The notes under the pieces: model-generated
Told to the model about the DNA's origin: nothing
Seen by the model: only the letters and a program-made list of their open reading frames with translations
Databases searched by the model: none
Made by a program: the position numbers and the translations under genes
In this document: positions 61,251-64,000 of the stretch, one piece after another
How positions within the stretch are numbered: position 1 is the stretch's first letter
Layout of the letters: each line of letters opens with the position of its first letter
From: Desarmillaria ectypa
Taxonomy: Eukaryota > Basidiomycota > Agaricomycetes > Agaricales > Physalacriaceae
Direction: 5' to 3'
DNA: 64,000 nucleotides
NCBI GenBank assembly: GCA_030407005.1
Contig: JAUDYN010000008.1
Coordinates: 372,001 to 436,000 of the forward strand

Positions 61251-62458
61251 TCTCAGGCTATACTCCCTCCTGTCTTCAAGCTTTGAATAAGCTCATCATC
61301 GATTTCTCCAAGTCGTTTGGGATGTATCCAAATGGAGAGAATTGCCTTGGTGATTGCTAAATTCTTAGAGTCACATACTGCACGCATCATCCAGTCAATT
61401 CTGAATGGTCTAAACCATTGGAAATCGTGCTGCTTCCCCGTATGTTTGGAAGACTTGGTCTGCTTCCCCATGCATTCGGAAGCATCTGGTACCCCCTTGT
61501 TAGGATAGGTGTCAGGTTTGATGCTTCCCCTTGCATTCGGAAGGTCAATGGTCTGTGGTTCCAGTGTTCTGGATATCAGGGTACTGGCTTTGGATTGGCT
61601 GACTTGCCACATCCTAAAAGCCATGTCGTCTTCTTCATTGGGTACTTCAACAATAGTAGTTCTGCTGGAATGCCCCCTTTTTACCGCCTGGGTGCTAGCA
61701 GGTTCCTGTCCCTGTTGGGGTACAGCCGCTGATGGGAATTTGTCAGCCAGCTTGCCTTCATATCTCTGGTCAGTACCCCTGTGTTCTTCGGCCAGCACCA
61801 CTTGCGACAGAGTTTGAATTTCCTTGGTCATTGACTCCCAGCTAGTGCCTAAGGCGACCTTTGCATGTTTGCAACCTGTACCAGTCTGGTTTGGGTAATC
61901 CTGCCCCCTTTTTATTGCCTGGGTGCTAGCGACTTCCTTCCTTTCGGCTTTGATCCTGTGACTTACCGGCCCAGTTTGGTACTCAGCTTTGTCAAGTTTT
62001 CCACTCCTCGGACTGGTTTGTCTGGGGCGTCAGTCCTGGCCTTGGTTAGAGGCACTGTCCTGGTCCTCCGCCGACCCTGGTGGAACTGGTGAGCTTGCCC
62101 CACTGCTCGAGGTGGGTACTGGGACAGTCGGACTTCTGGGAGGCCCGAAGGAGTCCCGCCTACTGGTCCCTGCTCATCGCTGTGTGCTCAGCGGCATATC
62201 TGGTGAGCTATGCTCATTGGACTTTGTTGCAGCGCCAACACCACTTGGCAAGTCCTGCTCCAGTTCATCGGAGGCTCAGGATTTGTCACTACAGATACTT
62301 GTGTCAGCATCTTCTAGGAGGATGATGTACCTGTTTGTTCTTGCTGATTCTTGTTTGGTCTTTGGCTTCAATTTCTGTGAAGTCATAGATATATTCGTTT
62401 TCATACGTAATTGTCTGTTTTCATAGTAATCAGTCTGACCCATAGAAACCGAGAACAC
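61251..62458 (-). pseudogene. Element C pol N-terminal linker region
   Basis: Minus-strand frames at 61253-61831 (VEVPNEEDDMAFRMWQVSQS, AVCDSKNLAITKAILSIWIH) and 62276-62458 (TNRYIILLEDADTSIC) correspond to the same region of A and B. The phrase ASTQAVKRG occurs twice with variation (about 61680 and 61915), a degenerate internal repeat. Three copies of a GCTTCCCC...GGAAG palindromic unit lie at about 61432, 61464 and 61523. The function is unknown; it precedes the protease. Confidence 0.6.
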
Positions 62459-62691
62459 ACCTTGAGACTTGGGTGTGCAAGGGGAATCGAACCCTTGATG
62501 CCCTACTCTTTTACCTCCTCAATCTTGGAGGTGCTCGGCACCACTGCATCAGTGGGCCCCACATATCTCACAACATTTTTCTCTTTTCTCATAGGGCAAT
62601 CCCTGCTCAGGTGACCCTTTTGGTCGCACCTGAAACAGCGCCCCTCAGCTCATTGCCAGTCTAGGTCCATGGCCTTCCCCATCCCTCCGTT
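62459..62691 (-). pseudogene. Element C gag end with CCHC zinc knuckle
   Basis: The minus strand reads CFRCDQKGHLSRDC (about 62595-62640), a complete C-x2-C-x4-H-x4-C knuckle, then EKNVVRYVGPTDAVV and an end KIEEVKE-stop near 62510. It is cut at 62692 by element D. The stretch after the stop (GGGTTCGATTCCCC on the minus strand, about 62484-62498) is conserved in element B. Confidence 0.82.
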
Positions 62692-64000
62692 GATATGCCG
62701 TCTATGCATTCACACCTAGATTTTGCGATTTTGTAACAATACTATTGCACATCTATCCTATACTAGTGATACATAGAGGACTATAGCTGAGGCTTCGAGC
62801 TGATAGTTAAAAGCAGTAAGCAACTGGTAGAGCCAGGACTTAGATGCAACACCATTAGTGGGTTAAATCTACCAGCCGGCCAGACTAGTAACTCGAATGC
62901 TAGCAGGACTAAGTGAAATACAGCCACTAGCAAACGAAGGATGCTACTAGCACACAAAAACCAGGAGCAGAGTACACAGATCTCGTCAAGTTCTGTCACT
63001 AGCAGCCCAGACTGGGCATAAACGCCTAAGTCAGGATAACTAGTCACATGGCAATCTTGAAACAGGACTTAGAAATAAATTAGGAATGGATTAACCTTGA
63101 GCCCGGATCCAACTATTTCGATATAGATCTCTTATGATCGATGCTAGTGGAGCCGGACTGCACCCTCGATCATGATCGGATAGCTGTTACAGGCACCAAT
63201 ATCCAGATATCCATATAACTGCATTACTAGGGCATGTAGTTGTGCCAAGGGTGCGGAAAGACCAACTGTGGAGTCTCTAGACCGAATATTTGAAAAGAAA
63301 ACAGACTAGACTGACTATTGTATGATTATTCACCATTATTCGTGACTAGCCAAGAAATCCTTATCATGATATAGATCTCTTATGATCGATGCTAGTGGAG
63401 CCAGACTGCACCCTCGATCATGATCAGATAGCTGTTACAGGCACCAATATCCGGATATCCATATAACTGCATTACTAGGGCATGTAGTTGTGCCAAGGGT
63501 GCGGAAAGACCAACTGTGGAGTCTCTAGACCGAATATTTGAAAAGAAAACAGACTAGACCGACTATTGTGTGATTATTCACCATTATTCGTGACTAGCCA
63601 AGAAATCCTTACCAATATACCCTATACCCAGATAATATTTATAGTTTTGCCTCAGTAGTATATAAGTAGTGGGATGGGCACTCGTGCAAAGCAGGCAAGC
63701 CATCCCCGCAGTTGAGCCCTCACTGGTAGTAACTGGTGTCCCCAATTAAAGGCTTTTGTGCTTGACCTCGACGAAGTGATTAATAGTCGCTAAGTCACCC
63801 ATAGAATTGCATTGAATTGAAGTCCATTAGAGTCACTGTTGTGTCCTGCAAAGGTCCGGAGTGTTTTGAAGTTAGTTCAAGCAAAGTTCTCGGAGTTATA
63901 GTTTATTCTTAGGCCAAGAGTGCCACTAGTTAGCCAAGAGTGCGACTGGTCAAGTGTTTATCACTTGTAGGAAGCAGCATAGGGCCAAGAGCGCCACCAG
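62692..64000 (+). mobile_element. Element D copy 2: LTR-like insertion in element C (partial)
   Basis: It begins TGATATGCCGTCTATGCATTC and matches the reverse complement of 50054-51512 closely; about 0.3 kb of it should lie beyond the window. In this orientation a TATA box (GTATATAAGTAG at 63659-63670) precedes a transcribed-like stretch. Unlike copy 1 it carries a 248-bp tandem duplication: ATATAGATCTCTTATGATCG starts at 63121 and again at 63369. It could be a solo LTR or the 5' LTR of a full element continuing to the right. Confidence 0.7.

Larger units (their letters stand above)
57064..64000 (-). mobile_element. Chromovirus C (Ty3/Gypsy), nested in element A
   Basis: It begins with its 3' LTR at 57064 and continues beyond the window. 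It interrupts element A just after the gag-pol boundary sequence (CCCATGGAAGCTGAGGACTC at about 57022-57041). It keeps more CpG dinucleotides and longer frames than A and B, so it looks youngest. Gag is cut at 62692 by element D copy 2, and the rest of gag and the 5' LTR lie outside the window. Confidence 0.83.

Noticed and set aside
42019..62458. TGA codons read as a recoded amino acid in the retroelements
   Set aside because: Host genes in the window use TGA as a normal stop, and the TGA sites are replaced by CAA in other copies, which fits CpG decay rather than an altered code.
62480..62505. Possible tRNA gene (GGTTCGATTCC T-loop)
   Set aside because: Only a T-arm-like stretch is present. 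The T stem has a mismatch, and no D-arm, anticodon arm or acceptor stem can be formed around it.

Overview
This is a nuclear genome window from a filamentous fungus, most likely an agaricomycete basidiomycete. The evidence is dense genes split by many 45-65 bp GT-AG introns, a fungal PDR-type ABC transporter, plant-cell-wall and beta-glucan hydrolases (GH3, GH131), a BSC6-like MFS carrier and Ty3/Gypsy chromoviruses. All gene models were spliced by eye from the sequence; no database search was run.

Layout. (1) 0.7-8.6 kb: an intact PDR/ABCG full transporter followed head-to-tail by an intact thiamine-diphosphate enzyme. (2) 8.6-14 kb: a gene-poor stretch, then a MYND zinc-finger protein (+) and a secreted GH131 beta-glucanase (-), which converge. 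(3) 15-25 kb: a divergent, decaying area with two oppositely oriented broken copies of one two-module secreted beta-sandwich protein. Between them lie two intact paralogous small secreted proteins and an LTR-like repeat. (4) 25.4-35 kb: intact GH3 beta-glucosidase, six-TM membrane protein, MFS transporter and FKBP12-type prolyl isomerase. (5) 36-40 kb: LTR fragments, a decayed kinase-like gene next to a solo LTR with a perfect 5-bp target duplication, and an intact F-box-like protein. (6) 42-64 kb: a nested retrotransposon graveyard. Chromovirus A is split by chromovirus B inside its reverse transcriptase and by chromovirus C further upstream. B and C are each interrupted by a ~1.46 kb LTR-like element (D), in opposite orientations. 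All retroelement coding runs on the minus strand.

The host genes fit a saprotroph. GH131 and GH3 are secreted beta-glucan/cello-oligosaccharide hydrolases, the ABC and MFS proteins are export or uptake carriers, and the small secreted proteins resemble wall-associated Kre9/Knh1-type domains. The retroelement block is broken mainly by C-to-T and G-to-A changes of the CpG type: arginine CGA codons have become TGA stops again and again, and LTR differences often come as CA/TG pairs. This points to a cytosine-methylation (or RIP-like) silencing history.

I found no rRNA, convincing tRNA or CRISPR array, and no clear novel defence or biosynthetic system. The most unusual items are the CpG-decayed nested chromoviruses, a transmembrane segment in the leader of element B, the repeated CAAGCGCTAGGCGTA motif in an LTR family, and the inverted pair of decaying secreted proteins.
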